From CAIQPS01 sp964631965 (GTDB lineage: Bacteria; Actinomycetota; Thermoleophilia; RBG-16-64-13): 13,495 bases of DNA. Where the stretch lies: positions 1-13,495 of the forward strand of contig CAZWAR010000079.1 of assembly GCA_964631965.1 (NCBI GenBank), given 5' to 3'. A program made the translations under genes and the position numbers. Shown piece after piece: positions 1 to 6,781 of the stretch (the first letter of the stretch is position 1; each line of letters begins with the position of its first letter). A model generated the notes under the pieces. The model was not told where the DNA came from. It saw only the letters and a program-made list of their open reading frames with translations, and made no database searches.

Positions 1-130
1 CCCCCACGGTCGTCGAGACCGGCGCCGCCGTGGTAGTGGTGTCGTCGCCGCCGCAGCCTGCCGCCAAGACGCCCACCAGAGCGAGCAGCACGCAAGCCAT
101 GAGTAACAGCGGCCAGTAGGTCCTACGCAT
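1..130 (-). CDS. Lipoprotein, N-terminal part only (cut by window edge)
   Basis: Only the first 43 codons lie in the window, reading leftward from an ATG at 130-128; the gene continues beyond position 1. The peptide is a textbook lipoprotein signal: a positive start (MRRTYW), a hydrophobic core at residues 8-24 (LLLMACVLLALVGVLAA) and a lipobox ending A-A-G-C with the lipidated cysteine at residue 26. After it come Gly-Gly-Asp-Asp and a Thr-rich linker, as in many Gram-positive exported binding proteins. A purine-rich ribosome site (AGGAAGGGGG) precedes the ATG. The mature domain is not visible, so the function cannot be named; a transporter solute-binding protein is one common possibility. 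The gene is downstream of the MFS exporter gene on the same strand, with its own probable promoter in the 143-bp gap. Confidence 0.75.
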   Translation of the reverse strand, partial: MRRTYWPLLLMACVLLALVGVLAAGCGGDDTTTTAAPVSTTVG

Positions 131-175
131 GGATCCCCCCTTCCTGCCTCTCCCCTCCGGAGAGACCTCCTGGGT

Positions 176-200
176 ATTATTTACGGAATACGTAAATTAT
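176..200. promoter_or_regulatory. AT-rich inverted repeat, candidate repressor operator
   Basis: Perfect 7-bp arms ATTTACG (179-185) and CGTAAAT (191-197) flank a 5-bp spacer, and pairing continues outward after one mismatch to 176 and 200. The site stands out as an AT-rich island. It lies just downstream of the predicted start point of the promoter at 246-218, where a bound dimer could block transcription. The size and symmetry fit a TetR- or MarR-type dimer site, but no regulator gene is in the window. It could instead be a weak leader hairpin. Confidence 0.45.
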
Positions 201-217
201 TTATCACCCTTGTTACC

Positions 218-246
218 ATCATGGGCCGAAAAGCTCTTCCTGTCAA
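218..246 (-). promoter_or_regulatory. Sigma70-type promoter for the lipoprotein gene
   Basis: Read on the minus strand, a perfect -35 hexamer TTGACA (246-241) is followed by a 17-nt spacer and a -10-like CATGAT (223-218, four of six consensus positions). Transcription would start near 211, giving a leader of about 80 nt before the lipoprotein ATG at 130. A perfect TTGACA with ideal spacing is uncommon by chance in such GC-rich DNA. It lies just past the MFS stop codon, so the lipoprotein gene need not depend on MFS read-through. Confidence 0.5.
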
Positions 247-273
247 GTGGGTCATCCGAGCGACGTCGAGGGT

Positions 274-2040
274 CTACTCGGCCGGGCTGCCCCGCACCAG
301 CGACACCAGGGCTCCGAGCACCGAGAGGCCCACCGCCACGTACATGGCCATGCGGTAGCCGTCGGAGAAGGAGGCCGCCGCAGCCTGACTGGCTTCCTGG
401 CCGAGAAAGATCACCCTGGCTCCCACGGACCCGAGCCCGGATGCGGCGATGGCTCCAAGCAGTCCCAGGGACAGGCCCTGGCCCAGTGAGCGCATGGTGC
501 CCAGGAAACCGGAGGCGAGACTGAGCTGGTGGCGTCTCACCGACCCCATCACCGCCGATGTGTTGGGCGAGCTGAACATGGCCATGCCCACCCCGACGGT
601 GCCCAGGGCCAGGACGATGCGCAGAGGGTGAGCCCCCGGGGGCAACAGCGCCAGTTGGAGAATGCCACCGGCGCACAGCACCATACCGCCGCTCGCCAGC
701 ACGCGCGAGCCCACCCTGTCCGACAGTCGGCCGAACTGCGGAGAAAGGACGGCCATGAGGCCCGACTCGACCAGGAGCAGCACGCCAGCCCGCTCCGGGG
801 TGTAGTCCTCGACGATCTGAAGGTAGACCGAGGTGAGAAGGGCGACAGCGAAGACCCCCGCGTAGTTGAGGAGGGCTGCGAAGGTGCCGGCGGCAAAGGC
901 CCTATTCTCGCGGACCAGGTCAAGGTCCAGTAGCGGCTCCGCAACCCGGCCCTCCACGAAAACGAAACCACTGATGAAGACCACTGCCCCGGCGAGGAGA
1001 CCGATCGTCCTTCCGCTTCCCCAGCCCCAGAACGGCACCAGGGTCAGAGGGACGAGCAGACTCACGAGGCCGAGGCCGAGGAGGACCACTCCCAGCCAGT
1101 CGACCTTGCGCAGGGTCTCCGGCGGACCGCCGGGCACCGTCGCCGCACCCGGCCCGGGCGCGAACCCCGGACCGGCCGGGGAGGTGTCGGGGCTGGGCGG
1201 GATCTCGAGACCGAGAGCGACCTCCTGCCGAAGTGAGGCTTCGGAGCCGACGACGGCTGGCATCGCGGCCATCGCGGCACGTGCCGCCTTACGGTCGCGG
1301 TTCTCGGCTCCGAGCAGGAACCAGCCGTTCGCCAGGGTGGCTATCGCGATCGGCGCGTTGATGAAGAAGATCCACCGCCACGATGCGTGCTGAACGATGA
1401 GACCCCCGATACCCGGCCCCGCGGTAAGTCCCAGGTAGGTGGCCATGACGTTCAGACCGAGGGCCCGGCCCCGTTCCTCAGGCGGGAAGACCGCGGTGAC
1501 GAGCGCGGCCGAGGTGGCCACCATGCCGGCGGCTCCCAGCGCCTGGAAACAGCGGGCGACGATGAGGAAGGTTCCGTCGGTCGAGGCAGCACAGACCATC
1601 GAGAAGATCCCGAAGGCAGCAGTGCCGGCCAGGTAGAAGCGCATGCGCCCGCGGGCATCGGCGATGCGCCCGAGCGGGATGAGGAAGATGCTCATCACCA
1701 GCAGATAGGCGGCCTGGACCCACAGGGCCTCGGAGTAGCTGAGGCTGAGGGCTTTCCCCATCTTCGGGAGCGACACAGAGACGATAGTGGAATCGAGCGG
1801 ACCCATGAAAGCACCGATGGAGGTGAGACTGAGCACCCGCCAACGGTGACGGATCAGCTCGCTCTGCGGCGGCCTCTGGCCGGGTGGCTGAGGTGGTGGC
1901 CGAAGTGGTGGCTCGTCCGGTGCGTCGTGCGCCGTCCGTCGTGGCTGGGGTCTGCCGGGCTCGATCTTCGGACCTCCTCGGGACTGGTGTTTGCCACAAC
2001 AATATGCCCGGCTGCCGGCTTCCCTCAACAACGTTGACAC
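274..2040 (-). CDS. MFS multidrug-type exporter, 14-TM DHA2 family
   Basis: This is a probable proton-driven efflux pump of the inner membrane, 588 residues from the chosen start. Family marks are the TM1 motif LDSTIVSVSLPKMG (residues 82-95), motif A GRIADARGRMRF (about 123-134) and antiporter motif C around LTAGPGIGG (about 206-214), followed by SWRWIFFINAPI. The number of hydrophobic segments fits the 14-helix class. I start it at GTG 2040-2038 because GGAGAG lies 8 nt upstream. A longer frame opens with TTG at 2097 but has no ribosome site and would crowd the divergent transporter gene. Two oddities are a Pro/Arg-rich tail of about 65 residues before TM1 and a roughly 65-residue Ala/Gly/Pro-rich loop in mid-protein (about 246-313). 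The substrate cannot be told from sequence. Stop TAG is at 276-274. Confidence 0.88.
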   Translation of the reverse strand: MSTLLREAGSRAYCCGKHQSRGGPKIEPGRPQPRRTAHDAPDEPPLRPPPQPPGQRPPQSELIRHRWRVLSLTSIGAFMGPLDSTIVSVSLPKMGKALSLSYSEALWVQAAYLLVMSIFLIPLGRIADARGRMRFYLAGTAAFGIFSMVCAASTDGTFLIVARCFQALGAAGMVATSAALVTAVFPPEERGRALGLNVMATYLGLTAGPGIGGLIVQHASWRWIFFINAPIAIATLANGWFLLGAENRDRKAARAAMAAMPAVVGSEASLRQEVALGLEIPPSPDTSPAGPGFAPGPGAATVPGGPPETLRKVDWLGVVLLGLGLVSLLVPLTLVPFWGWGSGRTIGLLAGAVVFISGFVFVEGRVAEPLLDLDLVRENRAFAAGTFAALLNYAGVFAVALLTSVYLQIVEDYTPERAGVLLLVESGLMAVLSPQFGRLSDRVGSRVLASGGMVLCAGGILQLALLPPGAHPLRIVLALGTVGVGMAMFSSPNTSAVMGSVRRHQLSLASGFLGTMRSLGQGLSLGLLGAIAASGLGSVGARVIFLGQEASQAAAASFSDGYRMAMYVAVGLSVLGALVSLVRGSPAE

Positions 2041-2123
2041 ATGGGACTCTCTCCGCTTACGAGGCCCGGCGATGTGGAAAGAACTTTGAAGCAGCAAGGC
2101 GAGCGACTTGAGGAGCGGCCAGA

Positions 2124-3488
2124 GTGCGCCCCGACTACACCAGGGACGACAACGCGGACGGCAGGGAACAGGGCGACGCAGGCCCCGAGACTCCCCGGGT
2201 CAAACGCGCCGATCGGAGGACCGTGGAGGCGGCGCGCCGGGAACTCGAACGGGATCGAAAGCAACGGAAGTGGCGGGTGGCAGGGATCCTTCCCTTCCTT
2301 GGACCGGCGTTCGTCGCCACCGTTGCCTACATCGACCCGGGCAACTTCGCCACAAACATCCAGGGAGGGGCCCGGTTCGGTTACCTCTTGATCTGGGTGG
2401 TGGCTGCCAGCAATCTCATGGCCATGCTCATCCAGGCCCTCTCGGCCAAGCTGGGTATCGCCACGGGACGCAATCTGGCTCAGGTCATTCGCGACCGCTA
2501 TCCCCGTAGAGCGGTCATCGGGCTGTGGCTCCTCGCGGAAGCGGTGGCGATGGCCACGGACCTGGCCGAATTCCTGGGGGCGGCCCTCGGCTTCAACCTG
2601 CTCTTCGGCATGCCCCTTCTCGCCGCCGGCTTTCTGACCGGCGCATGCACATTTCTGATGCTGGGCCTACAGCGATACGGCTTCCGGCCCCTCGAGGCCC
2701 TGATCACGGTGCTCGTGGGCGCGGTGGCAGTCTCGTATCTCATCGAGATGGTCATCGCTCCTGTCGACTGGGGCGCGGCCGGTCTGGCCCTCGTCACCCC
2801 GGCCTTCCAGGGCTCGGAGAGCGTACTCCTCGCCGCCGGCATCCTGGGAGCCACCGTCATGCCCCATGTGATCTTCCTTCACTCCGCTCTCACTCAGGAC
2901 CGCATCACCGCGCCCACCGAGCGACAGATGCGCCGCCTTTTCCGGTTCGAGATAGTGGACGTGGTCGTTGCCATGGGAATCGCCGGAGTCGTGAACGCGG
3001 CCATGCTCCTCATGGCCGCCAGCACCTTTCATGCTCGCGGTCTGACTGACGTCGGGACCATCGAGCAGGCCCACAAGACGCTCGCCCCGCTGCTGGGGAG
3101 CGCATCCAGCACCGTGTTCGCGGTCGCCCTTCTCGCCTCCGGCCTCTCCTCGGCGACGGTGGGGACTGTGGCCGGCCAGGTGGTGATGCAGGGATTCCTC
3201 CGGCGGACCATCCCGGTGTGGCTGAGGCGGGGAATCACCATGATCCCAGCCCTCGTCGTGATCGGCGTGAAGGTGGACCCCACCCGCACTCTCGTGCTGA
3301 GTCAGGTGATATTGAGTTTCGCCATCCCCTTCGCGCTTGTTCCCCTGGTGCTCTTCACCCGGGACCGGAAACTCATGGGACCACTGGTCAACCACAGGGC
3401 CACCACGGCGGTGGCCGGCGTCATCGCAACCCTCATAGTCGCGCTCAACATATTCCTGCTCTATCAGACCTTCAGGGGGGCCGGATGA
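2124..3488 (+). CDS. mntH: NRAMP-family divalent metal (Mn/Fe) transporter, MntH-like
   Basis: This is a proton-coupled importer of Mn2+ or Fe2+ in the cytoplasmic membrane. The 454-residue product has the two metal-site signatures of true NRAMP metal transporters: DPGN in TM1 (D71-N74, within YIDPGNFATN) and A-T-V-M-P-H in TM6 (A243-H248), where M246 supplies the sulfur ligand that favours transition metals. The TM10 block TVGTVAGQVVMQGF (345-358) is also conserved. A charged 50-residue cytoplasmic N-tail precedes TM1. The start is GTG 2124, with GAGGAG (2109-2114) 9 nt upstream. Only 83 bp separate it from the divergent MFS gene, and no clear promoter or manganese riboswitch is seen there. 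The stop overlaps the next start (ATGA), so the stress protein is translated from the same message. The family is secure; the preferred metal is inferred. Confidence 0.93.
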   Translation: MRPDYTRDDNADGREQGDAGPETPRVKRADRRTVEAARRELERDRKQRKWRVAGILPFLGPAFVATVAYIDPGNFATNIQGGARFGYLLIWVVAASNLMAMLIQALSAKLGIATGRNLAQVIRDRYPRRAVIGLWLLAEAVAMATDLAEFLGAALGFNLLFGMPLLAAGFLTGACTFLMLGLQRYGFRPLEALITVLVGAVAVSYLIEMVIAPVDWGAAGLALVTPAFQGSESVLLAAGILGATVMPHVIFLHSALTQDRITAPTERQMRRLFRFEIVDVVVAMGIAGVVNAAMLLMAASTFHARGLTDVGTIEQAHKTLAPLLGSASSTVFAVALLASGLSSATVGTVAGQVVMQGFLRRTIPVWLRRGITMIPALVVIGVKVDPTRTLVLSQVILSFAIPFALVPLVLFTRDRKLMGPLVNHRATTAVAGVIATLIVALNIFLLYQTFRGAG

Positions 3489-4426
3489 TGGATCCCTTCC
3501 ACCGTTTGCTCGTTCCTCTCGACGGATCCAGTCTGGCGGAGGCCGTCCTTCCGGCCACCGCGGTTATTGCCGGGCGCCTGTCGGCGGACGTCGTCCTGCT
3601 GCATATCCTCGAAGAGGGGGCTCCAGAGACCGTTCACGGTGATCGCCACCTTACAGACCTTGCCGAGGCTGAGACCTATCTCGAAGAAACTGCCGGAGAG
3701 TTGCGCCGCAGAGGACTGCGGGTGGAGACCCACACGCATCCCGAGCCGGAGAGTAATGTCGCCGAGAGCATCTCCAGGCATGCGAGCAGGCACGAGGCGG
3801 ATGTAGTCGTTCTCGCCACCCACGGCTGGGGCGGCCTCCGAGAGGTTTTTCTGGGAACCATCGCTCAGCAGGTGTTGAACGCGGGAGACAGACCGGTCCT
3901 CCTCATAAAACCCACGTCCACGGGCGATGCTCCCCGATTCGAGGGAACCTGTTTGGCGGTTCCACTCGACGGCTCTCCGGTCCACGACAACGCGGTACTG
4001 CCCGTCGCGGCCATGATGGCTCGGGCGCTGACGGCCCGGCTCGAGCTCGTGATGGTTGTGCCGACTTCAGCGACGCTTCGGAGCGAGCACTCGGCGCCGG
4101 CCGTGTTCCTTCCCTCGGCTTCCAGACAGGCCCTGAAGATCCAGGCCGAGGAGGCGACTGAACGCCTTGCTACGGTCGCGAGACAATTGCAGGAGGAGGG
4201 ACTAGCCGCCGATTCACGTCTGCTCCGCGGAGACCCGGCCACCCAGGTGCTGAGAGCAGCCAAGGGAGCCGGCGCTGATTTGATCGTCCTCTCGACCCAC
4301 GGAAGGGCGGGGTGGGATGCCTTCTGGGCAGGGAGCGTGGGAGCGAAGATACTGCGACGGCTCACGCAGCCGCTGCTGATGGTCAGGGTCCCAAGAGATG
4401 ACGAGGAAGACACCCACCCGGTGTGA
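3485..4426 (+). CDS. Tandem-domain universal stress protein (UspA family)
   Basis: This soluble 313-residue protein consists of two consecutive UspA domains (about 5-142 and 155-302). Each begins with the usual strand and acidic loop (LLVPLDGSS; LAVPLDGSP) and ends with the nucleotide-binding loop. That loop reads A111-T-H-G114, nine residues, G124-T125 in domain 1, and S270-T-H-G273, nine residues, G283-S284 in domain 2. The first glycine of the classical G-x2-G-x9-G-S/T pattern is replaced by Ala or Ser, a frequent variant, so ATP binding is likely but not proven. ATG 3485 overlaps the transporter stop; AGGGGGG (3474-3480) serves it or the in-frame ATG at 3488, which has the better 7-nt spacing. 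Coupling to an NRAMP gene suggests a role tied to metal uptake or metal stress. Confidence 0.9.
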   Translation: MMDPFHRLLVPLDGSSLAEAVLPATAVIAGRLSADVVLLHILEEGAPETVHGDRHLTDLAEAETYLEETAGELRRRGLRVETHTHPEPESNVAESISRHASRHEADVVVLATHGWGGLREVFLGTIAQQVLNAGDRPVLLIKPTSTGDAPRFEGTCLAVPLDGSPVHDNAVLPVAAMMARALTARLELVMVVPTSATLRSEHSAPAVFLPSASRQALKIQAEEATERLATVARQLQEEGLAADSRLLRGDPATQVLRAAKGAGADLIVLSTHGRAGWDAFWAGSVGAKILRRLTQPLLMVRVPRDDEEDTHPV

Positions 4427-4438
4427 GAAAGGCGCCGG

Positions 4439-4515
4439 TCAGCGCTCACTCCCCGATGATCCCGTGGCTTGGCCCACTTCGATGAGGTGTCCGTCGGGGT
4501 CCGTCAGCGCCGACG
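4439..4515 (-). CDS. VOC/glyoxalase-fold protein, C-terminal fragment at assembly gap
   Basis: Reading leftward out of the gap, one frame gives S-A-L-T-D-P-D-G-H-L-I-E-V-G-Q and then a Gly/Ser-rich end, with stop TGA at 4441-4439. The DPDGHLIEV block is the typical last strand of vicinal-oxygen-chelate proteins (glyoxalase, dioxygenase and bleomycin-resistance fold); its glutamate is usually the final metal ligand. Such proteins normally have 120-150 residues, so more than 100 residues are missing in the gap. The sequence right of the gap does not resemble a VOC N-terminus. The gene converges on the stress protein gene with 12 bp between stops. Substrate and exact subfamily cannot be inferred. 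Confidence 0.62.
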
Positions 4516-4615
4516 NNNNNNNNNNNNNNNNNNNNNNNNNNNNNNNNNNNNNNNNNNNNNNNNNNNNNNNNNNNNNNNNNNNNNNNNNNNNNNNNNNNNN
4601 NNNNNNNNNNNNNNN
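4516..4615. other. Scaffold gap of exactly 100 N
   Basis: Exactly 100 unknown bases join two contigs. A round length is usually a placeholder, so the true distance is unknown and could be much larger. The VOC gene enters from the left and is not recovered on the right. Order and orientation of the two sides rest on scaffolding, not on continuous sequence. Confidence 0.97.
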
Positions 4616-4788
4616 GCAGTGGACCGCTCGCCACTCTCCTCCCGCTCTCCACCGGGATCACCGGCAACTCGAATATCCGCCCGTCGCTTAGACTTCCTCT
4701 CTCCTGGGGACAAGACAGGCGTGCGCACAACTGCGTCCGCGCCCGTATGCCCAAGGGCGCCTGCACACCCAAGAGGAAGGTGTCCGGC
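4616..4788 (+). other. Upstream region of the psp operon, no confident promoter
   Basis: These 173 bp between the gap and pspA show no convincing gene on either strand. An isolated TAGACT (4689-4694) resembles a -10 hexamer but has no -35 partner at the right distance, and I see no clear ECF-type GGAAC element. The operon promoter may lie here unrecognised or inside the gap. Confidence 0.4.
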
Positions 4789-5580
4789 ATGGGACTGATG
4801 TCTCGGATCGCAACAGTGTTCAAGGCGAAAGCCAACAAGATGGTCGACCGGGTGGAGGATCCGCGCGAAACCCTGGACTATTCGTACCAGCGGCAACTGG
4901 AGATGCTCCAGCAGGTGAGACGGGCTCTCGCAGACGTGGCCACGTCGCGCAAGCGGATCGAGTTGGAGCAAGCCCAGCTTCAGGCCACCGCCGTCAAGCT
5001 GGAGGGGCAGGCGCGTCAGGCGCTCGCTCAGAATCGGGAGGACCTGGCTCGTCAGGCGCTCACCCGCAAGGCGGGCATAGCCACCCAGCTCACCGACCTG
5101 GAGACGCAGCACCAGCAACTGGTGGACGAGCAGGACAAGATGACCGAAGCGAGCCGGCGGCTCGAGGCCAAGGTGGAATCGTTCCGCACCCACAAGGAGA
5201 CGATCAAGGCCTCGTATACGGCGGCCCAGGCAACCACCAAGATCGACGAGGCAGTGTCGGGCATCTCCGAAGAGATGGGCGACATGGGGCTGGCCATGCA
5301 GCGCGCCCAGGACAAGGTGGAGCAGATGCAGGCCCGCTCTGGAGCGCTCGACGAGCTTCTGTCGTCGGGGGCCCTCGAGGACCTGAGTGGGAGCACCGAC
5401 CCGATCCAGCACCAGCTCGACCAGATGGCGCAAACCGGCGCGGTGGACGCGGATCTGGCCCGGCTGAAGAGTGAGCTCGCGGGTGCATCTGCGCCGGCCG
5501 CCATTTCGGCGTCGGCCGCCGCGAGTACCGGCGCACGCCCCGCCATCGCCGAAAAATCCACCGAGGAGGTGAAGAAGTGA
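4789..5580 (+). CDS. pspA: Phage shock protein A (PspA/IM30 family)
   Basis: This peripheral membrane protein of the ESCRT-III-like superfamily coats and repairs stressed cytoplasmic membrane. The product has 263 residues: an N-terminal amphipathic helix (MGLMSRIATVFKAKANKM) that binds lipid, the conserved V-E-D-P-R-E-T-L-D segment (22-30), a long charged coiled coil (about 30-185) including N-R-E-D-L-A-R-Q-A-L (82-91), a helix ending QMAQTGAVDADLARLKSEL, and an Ala-rich tail. I start at ATG 4789 because GAGGAAGG sits 8 nt upstream and the protein then begins like family members. An upstream in-frame ATG at 4747 would add 14 atypical residues. It heads a tightly overlapped operon; GTGA overlaps the next gene. 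The actinobacterial partner genes that follow make the assignment firm. Confidence 0.95.
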   Translation: MGLMSRIATVFKAKANKMVDRVEDPRETLDYSYQRQLEMLQQVRRALADVATSRKRIELEQAQLQATAVKLEGQARQALAQNREDLARQALTRKAGIATQLTDLETQHQQLVDEQDKMTEASRRLEAKVESFRTHKETIKASYTAAQATTKIDEAVSGISEEMGDMGLAMQRAQDKVEQMQARSGALDELLSSGALEDLSGSTDPIQHQLDQMAQTGAVDADLARLKSELAGASAPAAISASAAASTGARPAIAEKSTEEVKK

Positions 5581-5855
5581 TCATTCGCATTCTCGGTGAA
5601 GGACAGTTCGAGGTGCCACAGGACAGACTGGAGGAGCTCGATCGACTCGACGAGGCTCTGGCCGACGCCGTGGATAGAGGGGATGAAGAGGAATTCACGA
5701 GCCTGCTCGACCGGCTTCTCGCCGCTGTGCGACACTCGGGCGAACCAGTGGACGCCGAACACATCGGCCCTTCCGACGCGGTCCTCCCCGGCCCGCACAC
5801 CTCGCTCGAGGAGGTGCGGGAGATGCTGCACGAGGAAGGACTCATCGTGGTCTGA
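5577..5855 (+). CDS. pspAA: PspA-associated protein PspAA
   Basis: This small cytoplasmic partner of PspA has 92 residues. It begins M-I-I-R-I-L-G-E-G-Q-F-E-V and ends S-L-E-E-V-R-E-M-L-H-E-E-G-L-I, the two blocks I recognise from PspAA proteins encoded next to PspA in actinobacteria and some archaea. The middle is acidic and helical, and there is no signal peptide or membrane segment. The GTG start (5577) overlaps the pspA stop by 4 bp, with an excellent ribosome site GAGGAGGT (5563-5570) 6 nt upstream. Its stop overlaps the next ATG by one base. The biochemical role is not established; binding to or modulation of PspA is inferred from strict gene pairing. Confidence 0.88.
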   Translation: MIIRILGEGQFEVPQDRLEELDRLDEALADAVDRGDEEEFTSLLDRLLAAVRHSGEPVDAEHIGPSDAVLPGPHTSLEEVREMLHEEGLIVV

Positions 5856-6781
5856 TGGCCGGGCACGGTTTTCCTCCCGACCGGGGCCTGACCGCCCGCA
5901 TGCTGGTGACGATGTTCCTGCTCGGGCTGCTGTACGTGGCCTTCGTGGGCGTGCTCATAGCCTTGGGCGTATCGTTCGCCGTAATCATCGCGGTGGTCGT
6001 CATCGCGTTCGCACTGCAGTATTTCCTGGCCGATCGCATCGCGATATTCGGGATGCGTGCCCGACTCGTCACTCCCGAGGAAGAACCCCGGCTGCACGGG
6101 ATAGTCGACCGGCTGTGTGCTCTCGCGAACATGCCCAAGCCGAAGATCGCCGTCGCCGACACCGACGTCCCAAACGCTTTCGCCACCGGCCGTGACCGGC
6201 GGCACGCGGTTCTCTGCGTGACCACCGGACTCATGCGCCGCCTGGACGAGCCCGAACTCGAAGGCGTCCTCGCCCACGAGCTGTCTCACGTCGCCCACAG
6301 GGATATGGCTGTGATGACAATAGCCAGTTTCGTGGCCATACTCGCCGGGCTCATTACCCGCTTCGCCATATACGCCGAGTTCTTCGGGGGCGGGATGGGC
6401 GGAGGACGGCGGGGCGGCGGGCGTGGCCAAATGGCTCTGCTCCTCCTTCTCGTACTCCTTGTCTCCGCCGTCGTTTACGCCATCGGGTTCCTGCTCACTC
6501 GAGCCCTGTCCCGCTATCGCGAACTGGCCGCCGATCGTTCCGGAGCCATACTCACCGAGCGCCCCTCGGCATTGGCCTCGGCACTCGTGAAGATCTCAGG
6601 GGAACTGGGAAGGATCCCGACGAAGGATCTGAGGGCAGCGGAAGCCTTCAACGCCTTTTTCTTCGTACCCGCCCTGGCCGAGGGCTTCAGCCTTTCTTCG
6701 CTCTTCTCCACCCACCCAAGTCTCGACAAACGCCTCGCGCAACTGGACAGGCTTGAGGCCCAGATGGGACATGTCTCATGA
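5855..6781 (+). CDS. HtpX-like M48-family membrane zinc metallopeptidase
   Basis: This integral-membrane endopeptidase, thought to clear damaged membrane proteins, has 308 residues, close to the usual HtpX length. Helices TM1-TM2 (about 17-58) precede a cytoplasmic catalytic domain with the zinc motif H141-E-L-S-H145, E142 being the base. The third zinc ligand is E223 in Y-R-E-L-A-A-D-R. Further helices lie at about 151-172 and 193-215. The loop between them is very Gly/Arg-rich (178-191), longer and more repetitive than I expect. The C-terminus keeps the F-S-T-H-P block that ends the peptidase domain. ATG 5855 shares one base with the pspAA stop (TGATG), implying translational coupling. Its place between PspAA and PspAB identifies it as the psp-operon HtpX type. 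Confidence 0.92.
   Translation: MAGHGFPPDRGLTARMLVTMFLLGLLYVAFVGVLIALGVSFAVIIAVVVIAFALQYFLADRIAIFGMRARLVTPEEEPRLHGIVDRLCALANMPKPKIAVADTDVPNAFATGRDRRHAVLCVTTGLMRRLDEPELEGVLAHELSHVAHRDMAVMTIASFVAILAGLITRFAIYAEFFGGGMGGGRRGGGRGQMALLLLLVLLVSAVVYAIGFLLTRALSRYRELAADRSGAILTERPSALASALVKISGELGRIPTKDLRAAEAFNAFFFVPALAEGFSLSSLFSTHPSLDKRLAQLDRLEAQMGHVS

Noticed and set aside
2041..2097. Extended N-terminus of the MFS exporter from TTG 2097
   Set aside because: There is no ribosome site upstream and it would leave only 26 bp to the divergent gene; GTG 2040 has a good site.
2041..2123. Possible manganese riboswitch or metal-regulator box before mntH
   Set aside because: Only 83 bp are available, much of it needed for two ribosome sites, and I see neither a yybP-ykoY-like fold nor a clear dyad.
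4398..4838. Open frames that read across the N gap
   Set aside because: Their continuity is an artefact of unknown bases. Only the 77-bp VOC frame left of the gap has recognisable protein content.
5204..6430. A 408-codon minus-strand frame across pspA, pspAA and the htpX-like gene
   Set aside because: It spans three well-supported genes on the other strand and has low-complexity Arg/Ser/Pro content typical of shadow frames.
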